64,000 bases of DNA from Halorientalis sp. IM1011. Its GTDB lineage: Archaea > Halobacteriota > Halobacteria > Halobacteriales > Haloarculaceae. Both the position numbers and the translations under genes were made by a program. Of this stretch, positions 24,337 through 32,127 are shown piece after piece; the first letter of the stretch is position 1; the number at the start of each line of letters is the position of its first letter. The DNA is taken from contig NZ_CP019067.1 in assembly GCF_001989615.1 (NCBI RefSeq), forward strand, positions 2,542,001 through 2,606,000. Reading direction: 5' to 3'. The notes beneath the pieces were generated by a model. The model searched no databases. It had not been told where the DNA came from and saw only the letters and a list, made by a program, of their open reading frames with translations.

Positions 24337-25851
24337 ATGAGTTCGCTCGCTGGAACGGACATCGACGTGGTCGGCGGTGGGTTCGGGGGACTCTCGACCG
24401 CGTGTTACCTCGCCGACGCCGGTGCGGACGTGCGCGTCCTCGAGAAAAACGAGCAACTGGGCGGCCGCGCCAGCCGGCTCGAAGCCGAGGGCTTTCGCTT
24501 CGACATGGGTCCCTCGTGGTATCTGATGCCCGACGTGTTCGAGCGCTTCTTCGGCCACTTCGGGAAGTCGACCGACGACTACTACGATCTCGAACGGCTG
24601 GATCCCCACTACCGTATCTTCTTCAAAGACGGTGACGAGATCGACGTGTCCGCCGACCGCGCCGAAGTAAGAGAGCTGTTCGCCGAGTACGAGGACGGCG
24701 GCGGCGAGGCCTTCGACGCCTACCTCGAAGAGAGCGAGTCGAACTACGAACTCGCGATGGAGAACTTCGTCTACGAGGACCGCCCGCGTCTGCGCGACTG
24801 GATCGATCTGGACGTGATGCGGGCCGCGCCGGTCGGGCTGAAGCTGCTGGGCAACATGCAGGGCCACGTCGAGGACTACTTCGAGAACCCCAAACTCCAG
24901 CAGATCATGCAGTACACCCTCGTCTTCCTCGGCGGGGCACCCCACAACACGCCGGCGCTGTACAACATGATGAGCCACGTCGATTTCAACCTCGGCGTCC
25001 ACTACCCCGTCGGCAAGGACGGCCGGGACAACGGCTACGGCGCGGTCGTCGACGCCCTCGTCGACCTCGGCGAGGAACTCGGTGTCGAGTACGTCACCGA
25101 CGCACCCGTCGCCGAGATCACCCGCCGGAAGGACGGCTTCCTTCTCGCCACCGAGGACGGGACCGAATACGGTCCGGATCTCGTGGTCAGCGACGCCGAC
25201 TACGCCCACACCGAGCAGGAACTGCTCCCCGAACACGAACGCCAGTACGACGCCGACTACTGGGAGAGCAAGACCTACGCTCCCTCCGCGTTCCTGCTCT
25301 ATCTCGGTATCGAGGGCGACGTGGACGAACTCGCCCACCACACGCTCGTCCTCCCGGAGGACTGGGATCCCCACTTCGAGAAGATATTCGACGAGCCGTC
25401 CTGGCCCGAGGATCCGGCCTACTACGTCTGTGTGCCCTCCGAGACAGATCCGACGACCGTCCCCGAGGAAGATACCGACGCGTACAGCAACCTGTTCGTC
25501 CTCGTCCCCATCGCGCCCGGACTGGACGACGACGAGGCCACCCGACAGCGCTACCGCGACGAGATCCTCGCCGACCTCGCCGAGAACACCGGCGTCGACC
25601 TGCGCGACCGGATCGCCTTCGAGGAACGGTTCTCGGTCTCCGAGTTCGCCGACCGGTACAACTCGATCCAGGGCACGGCGCTGGGGCTGGCCCACACGCT
25701 GCGACAGACCTCCCTCCTGCGCCCGCCCCACCGGTCGTCGGCCGTGGACGGCCTCTACTTCACGGGATCGTTCACGACGCCCGGCATCGGCGTCCCGATG
25801 TGTCTCATCAGCGGCGAACACACCGCCAACGCCGTGATCGACGACAGATGA
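24337..25851 (+). CDS. crtD: carotenoid 3,4-desaturase CrtD (CrtI family)
   Basis: FAD enzyme of bacterioruberin synthesis, 504 residues, homologous to phytoene desaturases. The N-terminal FAD motif is DVVGGGFGGLSTACYLADAG, followed by LEKNEQLGGRAS. The C-terminal family signature is GLYFTGSFTTPGIGVPMCLISGE. Assignment to CrtD and not phytoene desaturase rests on context: the order crtD-lyeJ-cruF is that characterised in Haloarcula japonica, where CrtD adds the 3,4-double bonds of C50 intermediates. Overlaps lyeJ by four bases (ATGA). Membrane-associated enzyme. Confidence 0.9.
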   Translation: MSSLAGTDIDVVGGGFGGLSTACYLADAGADVRVLEKNEQLGGRASRLEAEGFRFDMGPSWYLMPDVFERFFGHFGKSTDDYYDLERLDPHYRIFFKDGDEIDVSADRAEVRELFAEYEDGGGEAFDAYLEESESNYELAMENFVYEDRPRLRDWIDLDVMRAAPVGLKLLGNMQGHVEDYFENPKLQQIMQYTLVFLGGAPHNTPALYNMMSHVDFNLGVHYPVGKDGRDNGYGAVVDALVDLGEELGVEYVTDAPVAEITRRKDGFLLATEDGTEYGPDLVVSDADYAHTEQELLPEHERQYDADYWESKTYAPSAFLLYLGIEGDVDELAHHTLVLPEDWDPHFEKIFDEPSWPEDPAYYVCVPSETDPTTVPEEDTDAYSNLFVLVPIAPGLDDDEATRQRYRDEILADLAENTGVDLRDRIAFEERFSVSEFADRYNSIQGTALGLAHTLRQTSLLRPPHRSSAVDGLYFTGSFTTPGIGVPMCLISGEHTANAVIDDR

Positions 25852-26744
25852 GCGACAGCGCCGTCCGCGCCCGACTCGAATCGGTCGCCGGCTACCTCCC
25901 CTCCGAGGAGAGTCGACTGGGCTACCTGTTCTGGCTCTCCCGCCCGCGGTTCTGGCTCTACCTCGGCGGGCCGGTCATCGTCGGCGCGGCGTACGCCGCC
26001 GACAGCGTGGCCGACCTGTTCTCACCGCTCGCCATCCTCCTGCTGGCGTACTTCACGATCCCCGCGAACGTCTTCCTCTACGGCGTCAACGACGCCTTCG
26101 ACGCCGACGTCGACGAGGCCAACCCGAAGAAAGACGAGCGGGAAGTGCGCTATCGGGGCGACCGCTGGATCGCCGCCGTCGTCGTCGCGAGCGGTGTCCT
26201 CGGCGGACTGTTCGCGCTCGGCTTACCCCGGGCGGCGACGCTCGTGCTCGCGCTGTGGTTCTTCCTGGCCGTCGAGTACAGCGCGCCACCGCTGCGGTTC
26301 AAGACCACGCCGCTGCTCGACTCCGTCTCGAACGGCCTGTACATCCTCCCGGGCGTGATCGCCTTCACCGCGGTGGCCGGTGAGCTGCCGCCCCTCGCCG
26401 CCATCGTCGCCGGCTGGCTCTGGACGATGGGGATGCACACCTTCTCTGCCATCCCGGACATCGAACCCGACCGCGAGGCCGGCATCCGGACCACGGCGAC
26501 CGTGCTGGGCGAGCGACGCACCTACTACTACTGTGCGGGCTGCTGGCTGGCGGCCGCGGTCGCCTTCGCGACCGTCCACGTCCTGTTCGGTGCCCTCCTG
26601 CTCCTGTATCCCGTGCTCGTGTTCGGCATCGCCTTCTCCCGGATCGACGTGGACGACGCTTACTGGTGGTACCCCGCGATCAACACCCTGATCGGCATGA
26701 CGATGACCATCGGCGGCCTCTGGATCCTGGTGTATGGCGGTTGA
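25848..26744 (+). CDS. lyeJ: lycopene elongase/1,2-hydratase
   Basis: UbiA-family prenyltransferase of 298 residues that adds two C5 units to lycopene, giving the C50 skeleton of bacterioruberin. Eight or nine membrane spans. The two Asp-rich metal motifs are seen as NDAFDADVDEANPKK (first, about residue 80) and DIEPDREAGIRT (second, about residue 205). SRPRFWLYLGG near the N-terminus is typical. The ATG at 25848 overlaps the crtD stop, and the 3' end overlaps cruF by 11 bases. Confidence 0.93.
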   Translation: MSDSAVRARLESVAGYLPSEESRLGYLFWLSRPRFWLYLGGPVIVGAAYAADSVADLFSPLAILLLAYFTIPANVFLYGVNDAFDADVDEANPKKDEREVRYRGDRWIAAVVVASGVLGGLFALGLPRAATLVLALWFFLAVEYSAPPLRFKTTPLLDSVSNGLYILPGVIAFTAVAGELPPLAAIVAGWLWTMGMHTFSAIPDIEPDREAGIRTTATVLGERRTYYYCAGCWLAAAVAFATVHVLFGALLLLYPVLVFGIAFSRIDVDDAYWWYPAINTLIGMTMTIGGLWILVYGG

Positions 26745-27585
26745 GACGCCCACCCGAGCGGCCGTCGAGGCCCGACTGGACGACCTCGTCCGCGAGAACC
26801 GCTTCACCATCGCCGTCGTCTTCCCCGCCGTCGGCGCGGTCATGCTGCTCGCCAGCGCCGAAGCCCTGCTCCCCGGCCCGCTCGAGTTCAACCCGTATCT
26901 CGTCCTCTTCGGGACCTTCGTCATGCGCCTCCCGCTGATCGCCGGCGTCGCACCGCTGCTGGACCGCCGAGCGACCGCCGCCCTGCTCGCGCTGACGGCC
27001 TACTCCTACGGCATCGAGTACGTGGGCGTCACCACGGGGTGGCCCTACGGATTCTTCGAGTACGGCGTCGAACTCGGCCCGATGCTTTTGGACACCGTCC
27101 CGATCGGTCTGCCGATCTTCTTCTTCCCGCTGGTCCTCAACAGCTACCTGCTCTCGCTCCTCCTGCTGGGCGACCGGGCGAGTCGCTGGGCGATCCGCCT
27201 GCCTGCGGTGATCGCGACCGTCCTGCTGGTCGATCTGGTGCTGGACCCCGGTGCGGTGGCGCTGGGATTCTGGGCCTACGACGGCGGCGGGGCCTACTAC
27301 GGCGTCCCGTGGTCGAACTACCTCGGCTGGGTCCTCTCGGCGACGGTCGCCGTCGGCCTCTTCGATCTGGCTTTCGACTGGACGGAACTGGTCGCCCGCG
27401 TCCGGTCGTGTGCGTTCATGCTCGACGACCTGGTGAGTTTCGTGATCCTCTGGGGGCTGATAAACGCCTACTTCGGGAACTGGGTGCCCGTGGCGCTGGC
27501 GGGCCTGTTTTTCGGCAGCCTCGTGAAGATCGACCGCTTCGACTTCGGGGTTCTCCGGACTGCGCCCGGCTTTCACCGGGGGTAG
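26734..27585 (+). CDS. cruF: bisanhydrobacterioruberin hydratase CruF
   Basis: Membrane carotenoid 1',2'-hydratase of the CruF family, 283 residues, about seven spans. It adds water to the terminal isoprenoid double bonds and finishes bacterioruberin. Family stretches: YSYGIEYVGVTTGWPYGFFEYG, and VDLVLDPGAVALGFWAY, then YYGVPWSNYLGW. Third gene of a tight operon with crtD and lyeJ. The start codon ATG at 26734 lies inside the lyeJ gene. Confidence 0.92.
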   Translation: MAVETPTRAAVEARLDDLVRENRFTIAVVFPAVGAVMLLASAEALLPGPLEFNPYLVLFGTFVMRLPLIAGVAPLLDRRATAALLALTAYSYGIEYVGVTTGWPYGFFEYGVELGPMLLDTVPIGLPIFFFPLVLNSYLLSLLLLGDRASRWAIRLPAVIATVLLVDLVLDPGAVALGFWAYDGGGAYYGVPWSNYLGWVLSATVAVGLFDLAFDWTELVARVRSCAFMLDDLVSFVILWGLINAYFGNWVPVALAGLFFGSLVKIDRFDFGVLRTAPGFHRG

Positions 27586-27640
27586 CGGTCAGGTTCGTCG
27601 GGACCGAAAGAAATTCAACACTCAGTGTCGGTCTCCCAAT

Positions 27641-27868
27641 ATGGCACAGACTGCGTCGATGGACTACCAGACGTACGCGAAGGGTGGCTTCTTCCTCGGA
27701 GTCGCCCTCCTCGTGATCGGGATCGCCGGCTCCGTCGTCGGCCACGCCTTCTTCGAACCGTTGCCCGCCTGGGAGAACACGCTCTTTCTCGCCGCGGAGT
27801 TCTCCGGCCTGATCATCGGCTTCTTTTCGCCGATCCTGTTCGGCATCGTCCTCCCGCTGATCGAGTAG
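27641..27868 (+). CDS. small conserved haloarchaeal membrane protein
   Basis: 75 residues with two hydrophobic spans (GGFFLGVALLVIGIAGSVVG and FSGLIIGFFSPILFGIVLPL) and a start rich in polar residues (MAQTASMDYQTYAKG). The second ATG (MDYQTYAKG) is a possible alternative start. It lies directly behind the carotenoid operon and one base from the crtB stop on the other strand, so it may be linked to carotenoid or membrane physiology. No function is known to me. Confidence 0.72.
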   Translation: MAQTASMDYQTYAKGGFFLGVALLVIGIAGSVVGHAFFEPLPAWENTLFLAAEFSGLIIGFFSPILFGIVLPLIE

Positions 27869-27869
27869 G

Positions 27870-28826
27870 CTACTGCGTGGGGGTCCACTCCGGCGGTTCC
27901 GGCCCGGGTGCTGGACTCGGGGCGTCCCCGATCGTCGAGACGCGCTCGAAGACGGCCTCGGGGTCCTTGTTCCAGTGCCAGTGCCAGCGCGTCTTCGCGA
28001 TCAGCCAGAGCTTCCGCGTCGTCGAGAGATCCGGCGTCTCCGAGAGCACGTCGTAGTCCCGCTCCCGGATCAGGCGGTGGTGGTCGGCGTACAGCACCGC
28101 CGCCAGCAGGACGGCGAACTGGCAGTCCTCGGGGAGGTACTTGATCCCGGCGACCCCTTCGCGGTACAGCTTCTCGGCGCGAGCCATCTCGTGGATCATC
28201 GCCGACCGGAACCCGTCGCTCATCTCCAGGTTCTCGATCTCGGACTCGGTGACGCCGTACTGGTCGAGGGTCTCCCGTGGCAGGTAGATCCGATCGCGAT
28301 CCACGACGTCCTCGCGCACGTCGCGCAGGAAGTTCGAGAGCTGGAACGCCTCCCCGAGCGCACGGGCGTGTGGCCGCGCCACGTCCGGGTCCTCGACGTC
28401 CATGATCCCGGTCATCATGTAGCCGACGGCCGACGCGGAGCCGCGCATGTACGCCTCGAGTTCGTCGTAGGTCTCGTAGCGGTGTTTCTCGATGTCGGTC
28501 GCCATCGCGTCGACGAACAGGTCTACGTCGTCTTCGGTGACGTCCGTCTCGCGGCGCACGTCGTCGAACGCCTGCAGGACCGGGTCGTCGGTCTCGCGAC
28601 GACCCAGCGCGGCCTCGCGGAACCGTTCCAGTCGGTCGCGTTGCTCGGCGGGCGAGAGGTCGTTGTCCTCGTCGTCGACGACCTCGTCCGCGATCCGGAA
28701 GAACGCGTACAGGACGTACGTCTTGTGGCGGATCCGCTCGGGAAACAGCCGCGTCGCGTAGTAGAACGTCTTGCCCGTCCGCCGGTGAATCTGCCGGCTC
28801 GCTTCGAGTGAGTCGTTCGTTACCAT
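27870..28826 (-). CDS. crtB: phytoene synthase
   Basis: Condenses two geranylgeranyl diphosphate molecules to phytoene. 318 residues. First Asp motif DEVVDDED (residues 47-54), second NFLRDVREDVVDRDRIYLP (about residue 170), both Mg-binding and typical of squalene/phytoene synthases. Also SFYYATRL-like TFYYATRLFP at residues 20-29 and YMRGSASAVGYMM. Squalene synthase is the alternative, but position beside the bacterioruberin genes favours phytoene synthase. Convergent with the small membrane gene. Confidence 0.92.
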   Translation of the reverse strand: MVTNDSLEASRQIHRRTGKTFYYATRLFPERIRHKTYVLYAFFRIADEVVDDEDNDLSPAEQRDRLERFREAALGRRETDDPVLQAFDDVRRETDVTEDDVDLFVDAMATDIEKHRYETYDELEAYMRGSASAVGYMMTGIMDVEDPDVARPHARALGEAFQLSNFLRDVREDVVDRDRIYLPRETLDQYGVTESEIENLEMSDGFRSAMIHEMARAEKLYREGVAGIKYLPEDCQFAVLLAAVLYADHHRLIRERDYDVLSETPDLSTTRKLWLIAKTRWHWHWNKDPEAVFERVSTIGDAPSPAPGPEPPEWTPTQ

Positions 28827-28977
28827 GCTCTGTCCGGTATCGGTCGACGGCCGGCGCGCTCACTGGGGGGACTGGGGTGGGGATCAGACACGTTGTCGTA
28901 TATTGGGAAGCCACAGGCTTAACGACGGTACCTTACTGGTTGGTATCAGACCCGTTCGATCCCGCACAGGTTCGGAA

Positions 28978-28988
28978 AGCGTTTTTGC
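28978..28988 (+). promoter_or_regulatory. TATA-like box of the 90-residue helical protein
   Basis: AGCGTTTTTGC centred about 27 bases before the ATG at 29011. The 184-base gap up to crtB also contains GGCTTAACG (28917-28925), which may be another promoter element; no gene is seen in that gap. Confidence 0.45.
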
Positions 28989-29010
28989 ACGCCTTTCTCG
29001 AAGGGTACGT

Positions 29011-29283
29011 ATGGCCCGACCACAGCTCGAAACCGCAGCAGCGGACCTCCGGACAGCAAGCGACGCCACGAACGGCGATGCGAGCGACCGACTGACGGAA
29101 CTGGCCGACCAGCTCGACGACCTCGCGACCCGGGAGTCCGGCCCCGATCACGGCCGACTGGCCCGCATCCAGTCCGCGCTCGCCGATCTCGGCGACGAGG
29201 TGGGTGAGGCGGCCGGTGACGCCATCGACGACGCCAACGACGCGATCAACGCCTACCGCGAGACCATCGAGGGCGGCGTCTGA
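29011..29283 (+). CDS. small helical protein, paralogue A1
   Basis: 90 residues, acidic, all helix by pattern, no cysteines or spans. It shares a layout with the next gene: an N-terminal A..LR.AS segment, a central DRLTELADQLDDL, then GRLARIQSALADLG, and an end with DAINAYRETIE. I read the pair as a duplicated haloarchaeal family of unknown function (resembling the DUF7553 type, not checked). A TATA-like box lies 27 bases upstream. Confidence 0.68.
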   Translation: MARPQLETAAADLRTASDATNGDASDRLTELADQLDDLATRESGPDHGRLARIQSALADLGDEVGEAAGDAIDDANDAINAYRETIEGGV

Positions 29284-29332
29284 GTCCCGGAACTTCTTTC
29301 CTGACCGGAGACGGAGTGCCGATAGAGGGGAC

Positions 29333-29599
29333 ATGCGACAGGAACGGACGGGGATCGCGAAGGCACACCGCCAGCTACTGCTCGCGTCGGAACTGACAGT
29401 CGACCGCCGGCTGGCCGAACGGCTGGCCGATCTGGCCCATCAGGTCGGCGAACTGCCCGCCGACGGCCAGCACCGCGGGACCGTCCGCACCATCGAGGCG
29501 CAGCTTCGGGATCTGGGTCGGGACGACCATCCCGACGTGCGCGCGGCTGTCGACCGCGCCCGGACACTGCTCGTCGCCTACCGCGATCGGCCCGACTGA
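29333..29599 (+). CDS. small helical protein, paralogue A2
   Basis: 88 residues. It aligns by eye to the gene before: AHRQLLLASELTVDRRLAERLADLAHQVGEL, then GTVRTIEAQLRDLG and ARTLLVAYRDRPD, against DRLTELADQ, RIQSALADLG and INAYRETIE. It is more basic than its neighbour. Fifty bases separate the two genes and both read in the same direction, so a local duplication with divergence is likely. Function unknown. Confidence 0.65.
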   Translation: MRQERTGIAKAHRQLLLASELTVDRRLAERLADLAHQVGELPADGQHRGTVRTIEAQLRDLGRDDHPDVRAAVDRARTLLVAYRDRPD

Positions 29600-29632
29600 C
29601 TGTCCGTCCGCAGCGATCTGCCGTCCCGAGGA

Positions 29633-29642
29633 GTTTTTGTAC
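29633..29642 (+). promoter_or_regulatory. TATA-like box of VGD-repeat paralogue B1
   Basis: GTTTTTGTAC centred 28 bases before the ATG at 29665; leaderless spacing. Confidence 0.5.
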
Positions 29643-29664
29643 TCACGACGAACTACTCGCGCCC

Positions 29665-30192
29665 ATGTCAGGGGACGAAGGGATCGCGGGCCGTGACCGT
29701 GCGGAGATCGCCGAGCGAGTGCGGGCCGTCATCGCCGCGGAACTGAGTGAGGACGAAGCCGAGGAGATCGCACGGAGCGTCGCTCGCGCGATCGGCGAGT
29801 ACGTCGAAGACGAGGACGACGCTGAACGCCTCGTCAGGCAGGTCGGCGACGAGATCGTCGACAGACTCGACGGCGAGGCGGCCGACGATCTGATCGAAGC
29901 CGTCGCGGACATCGTGATGGACAATCTGCCCGGGCTCAGACACTCGGTCGTGATCCGCCGGTCCGTCCGCCGGATCGTCACACGACTCACCAGCGGCCGC
30001 TCGGAGGCCATCGTCCAGCAGGTCGGCGACGAGATCGTCGCGACGCTGATCGAGAACGGCCACGCCGAAGAGCTGGTCGACGCGTCACTGGAGATCGCCA
30101 TCGAGGCCGCCATCGAGGGCGGCTACGCCGAGGAACTGATCCGGGAGATCTTCGACGACGGCGTCACCCAGATCATCGAAGCGGACGGCTGA
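29665..30192 (+). CDS. VGD-repeat helical protein, paralogue B1
   Basis: 175 residues, acidic, soluble, built from repeated amphipathic helices. A repeat of about 35 residues recurs: RQVGDEIVDRLDGEAADDLIEAV, later QQVGDEIVATLIENGHAEELVDA, with a basic middle segment VIRRSVRRIVTRLTSGRS. The pattern 'VGDxIVxxLIExGHAEELV' alternates with 'AxxIAxxxxxGYAEELI'. The following gene is a clear paralogue. Heat-like or Armadillo-like solenoid folding is possible, but the repeat could also be a membrane-surface binding helix. No family known to me. Confidence 0.7.
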   Translation: MSGDEGIAGRDRAEIAERVRAVIAAELSEDEAEEIARSVARAIGEYVEDEDDAERLVRQVGDEIVDRLDGEAADDLIEAVADIVMDNLPGLRHSVVIRRSVRRIVTRLTSGRSEAIVQQVGDEIVATLIENGHAEELVDASLEIAIEAAIEGGYAEELIREIFDDGVTQIIEADG

Positions 30193-30239
30193 TCCGGTGG
30201 TCCGGACGCCGAACCCCCGCCCCACATGTGAGCGAGAAT

Positions 30240-30249
30240 CTTTACTTTT
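30240..30249 (+). promoter_or_regulatory. TATA-like box of VGD-repeat paralogue B2
   Basis: CTTTACTTTT centred 27 bases before the ATG at 30272. It decides the start: the upstream GTG at 30197 lies before the box and is unlikely. Confidence 0.55.
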
Positions 30250-30271
30250 CGATGGCCCGGTGGCCGAACAC

Positions 30272-30853
30272 ATGGGTGAGGCGTACCAGATCGAGTTCGA
30301 CGACACGGAACGGGCAGCAGTCGCAGAGACGATCAGGACGGGGATCGGCGACCAGCTGGACGACGACGAGATGGTCGAGGCCGTCGGCGCGCTGATCGCG
30401 GCCCGGGTCCACGGGGCCGACGACGACGCGGCCGTCGTCTCGGCGGTCGGCGACCGCATCGTCCACCACCTCGTCGAGGGCGGTCACTCCGACGCCATCG
30501 TGCAGGAGGTCGCAGATATCGTCATGGAGGAGCTTCCCTTCGGCGGAATGTTGATCAAACGCGCCGTCAAGCGCATCGTGAAGGGGCTGATGGGGCGCTC
30601 GGATCGCGTCGTCGAGGGCGTCGGCGACGTAATCGTCGAGAAACTGATCGAGGGCGGCCACGCCGACGACCTCGTCGAGGAGACGGTCGTCTACGTCGTC
30701 CAGCGCGCCATCGCGGAGGGGTACGCCGACGACCTCGTCGACGGGACCCTCGACGCCGGCCTCGACAACCTCGACGAACACGAGGGGATCGCCCCCATCG
30801 CCGCGTCCGTCGAGCGGGAGTTCCCGTCGAACGAACCCGCGTCCGCGGACTGA
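30272..30853 (+). CDS. VGD-repeat helical protein, paralogue B2
   Basis: 193 residues from the ATG at 30272. It repeats the architecture of its upstream neighbour: SAVGDRIVHHLVEGGHSDAIVQEVADIVMEELP, then a basic hinge MLIKRAVKRIVKGLMGRSD, then EGVGDVIVEKLIEGGHADDLVEE and QRAIAEGYADDLVDG. The central basic stretch is more positive than in B1 (KRAVKRIVKG) and could bind nucleic acid or lipid. Tandem paralogues with separate promoters suggest distinct expression of two related subunits. Function unknown. Confidence 0.7.
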   Translation: MGEAYQIEFDDTERAAVAETIRTGIGDQLDDDEMVEAVGALIAARVHGADDDAAVVSAVGDRIVHHLVEGGHSDAIVQEVADIVMEELPFGGMLIKRAVKRIVKGLMGRSDRVVEGVGDVIVEKLIEGGHADDLVEETVVYVVQRAIAEGYADDLVDGTLDAGLDNLDEHEGIAPIAASVEREFPSNEPASAD

Positions 30854-30939
30854 GTACCGGCCACAGGAGCTGACGTGGCCCCGTTCAGCCGTCCCGCTCG
30901 CCCGGGCCTTCATGGCGATGGGGCACGATCACTGACTCG

Positions 30940-31953
30940 ATGCGAACCGCAGCGTTCACCGATCTCACCGGGCCGGACGGCGTCTCGATCGTCGAGCAAC
31001 CGACACCCGAACCCGACCGCGGGGAGGCGACGGTCGCCGTCGAGGCGGCGGCGATCAACCGCCACGACCTCTGGATCCTCGAAGGCGACTCCGCGATGGT
31101 CGACGCGGCCGATCTCCCCTTCGTCAGCGGCCTCGACGTGGCTGGGACCGTCGAGGACGTAGGCGAGGGCGTCACGGGCGTCGAGCCCGGCGACCGCGTG
31201 GTCCTCTGTCCCAACGAGACCTGCGGAACCTGTCGCTACTGCCGGGAGGGACCGGAGAACCGCTGTGAGAACTTCGCCCTCTTCCACGGCGGGCTCGCCG
31301 AGACGGCCCGCGTCCGGGCCGACCGCCTCGTCGCCCTCCCCGACGACGTGGGGATGGTCGAGGCCGCTGCGCTCCCGACGGCCTACATGACCGCCTTCCA
31401 CATGCTCCGCCGGATCGAGGCCGGCCCGGGTGATCTCCTCTTCGTCCCGGGCGTGACTGGCGGCGTCGGCGTCGCGGGCGTCCAATTCGCGGACGCGCTC
31501 GGCGCGCACAGCGTCGGCACGTCGTCCTCGCAGGCGAAACTCGATCGCGTCGAATCGCTCGGCCTCGACCACGCGGTCGAAGGCACCGACCCGGACGCGA
31601 TCCGGGAGGCGGTCGGCGATATCGGCCCCGTCGACGGCGTGCTCAACCACCTCGGTGGCGAGTACACGCAACTGGGTCTCGACGTCCTGAAACGCGGCGG
31701 CCGGATGGCGATCTGTGGCCGGACCGCCGCCGGCACCTCCGAGATCGACATCCCGGATCTCTTCCTCGGTCACAAGCGGGTCATCGGGAGCACGATGGGG
31801 ACGCAGGGCGACCTGGAGCGGATCGTCGGTCTCGTCGCCGACGGCGCGTTCACGCCGGAGGTAGACGAGACGTATCCCCTCGCCGAGACTGGCGCGGCGT
31901 TCGCGGCGATGCGGAACCGCGACAGCGTCGGGAAACTCGTCGTCACGCCGTGA
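30940..31953 (+). CDS. MDR-family (zinc-type alcohol dehydrogenase-like) oxidoreductase
   Basis: 337 residues of the medium-chain dehydrogenase fold. The structural-zinc lobe is intact (CPNETCGTCRYCREG...RC, four Cys at about residues 88-105). The NAD(P) motif is VTGGVGVAGVQFA (about residue 170). The catalytic zinc ligands are not: the usual Cys is replaced in AINRHDLW and the GHE motif is GLDVAG. So it resembles quinone-oxidoreductase-type members that keep only the structural zinc. Substrate unknown. Confidence 0.85.
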   Translation: MRTAAFTDLTGPDGVSIVEQPTPEPDRGEATVAVEAAAINRHDLWILEGDSAMVDAADLPFVSGLDVAGTVEDVGEGVTGVEPGDRVVLCPNETCGTCRYCREGPENRCENFALFHGGLAETARVRADRLVALPDDVGMVEAAALPTAYMTAFHMLRRIEAGPGDLLFVPGVTGGVGVAGVQFADALGAHSVGTSSSQAKLDRVESLGLDHAVEGTDPDAIREAVGDIGPVDGVLNHLGGEYTQLGLDVLKRGGRMAICGRTAAGTSEIDIPDLFLGHKRVIGSTMGTQGDLERIVGLVADGAFTPEVDETYPLAETGAAFAAMRNRDSVGKLVVTP

Positions 31954-32127
31954 TTCGTTAGGGTTCGGTCTGGACGAGCCCACGACCGCTGTATCACGTC
32001 GACCTGAAAGCGACACTCCCGACAGTCAGGCTCCATCGAAGTCGTATTACATGATTTTAGTAGATGGGACGAGACCGAGAGATATGGACACACGACAATC
32101 GAACAGCCGTAGCTGCCAGCCCCACCG

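Noticed and set aside
30197-30271. GTG start at 30197 for the second VGD-repeat gene
   Set aside because: A TATA-like box (30240-30249) lies after it and 27 bases before the ATG at 30272, which also matches the start of the paralogue's fold.
31954-32127. Possible small gene on the minus strand starting MEPDCREC
   Set aside because: The frame runs into the antisense of the MDR dehydrogenase, has no promoter and no supporting pattern beyond a few cysteines.
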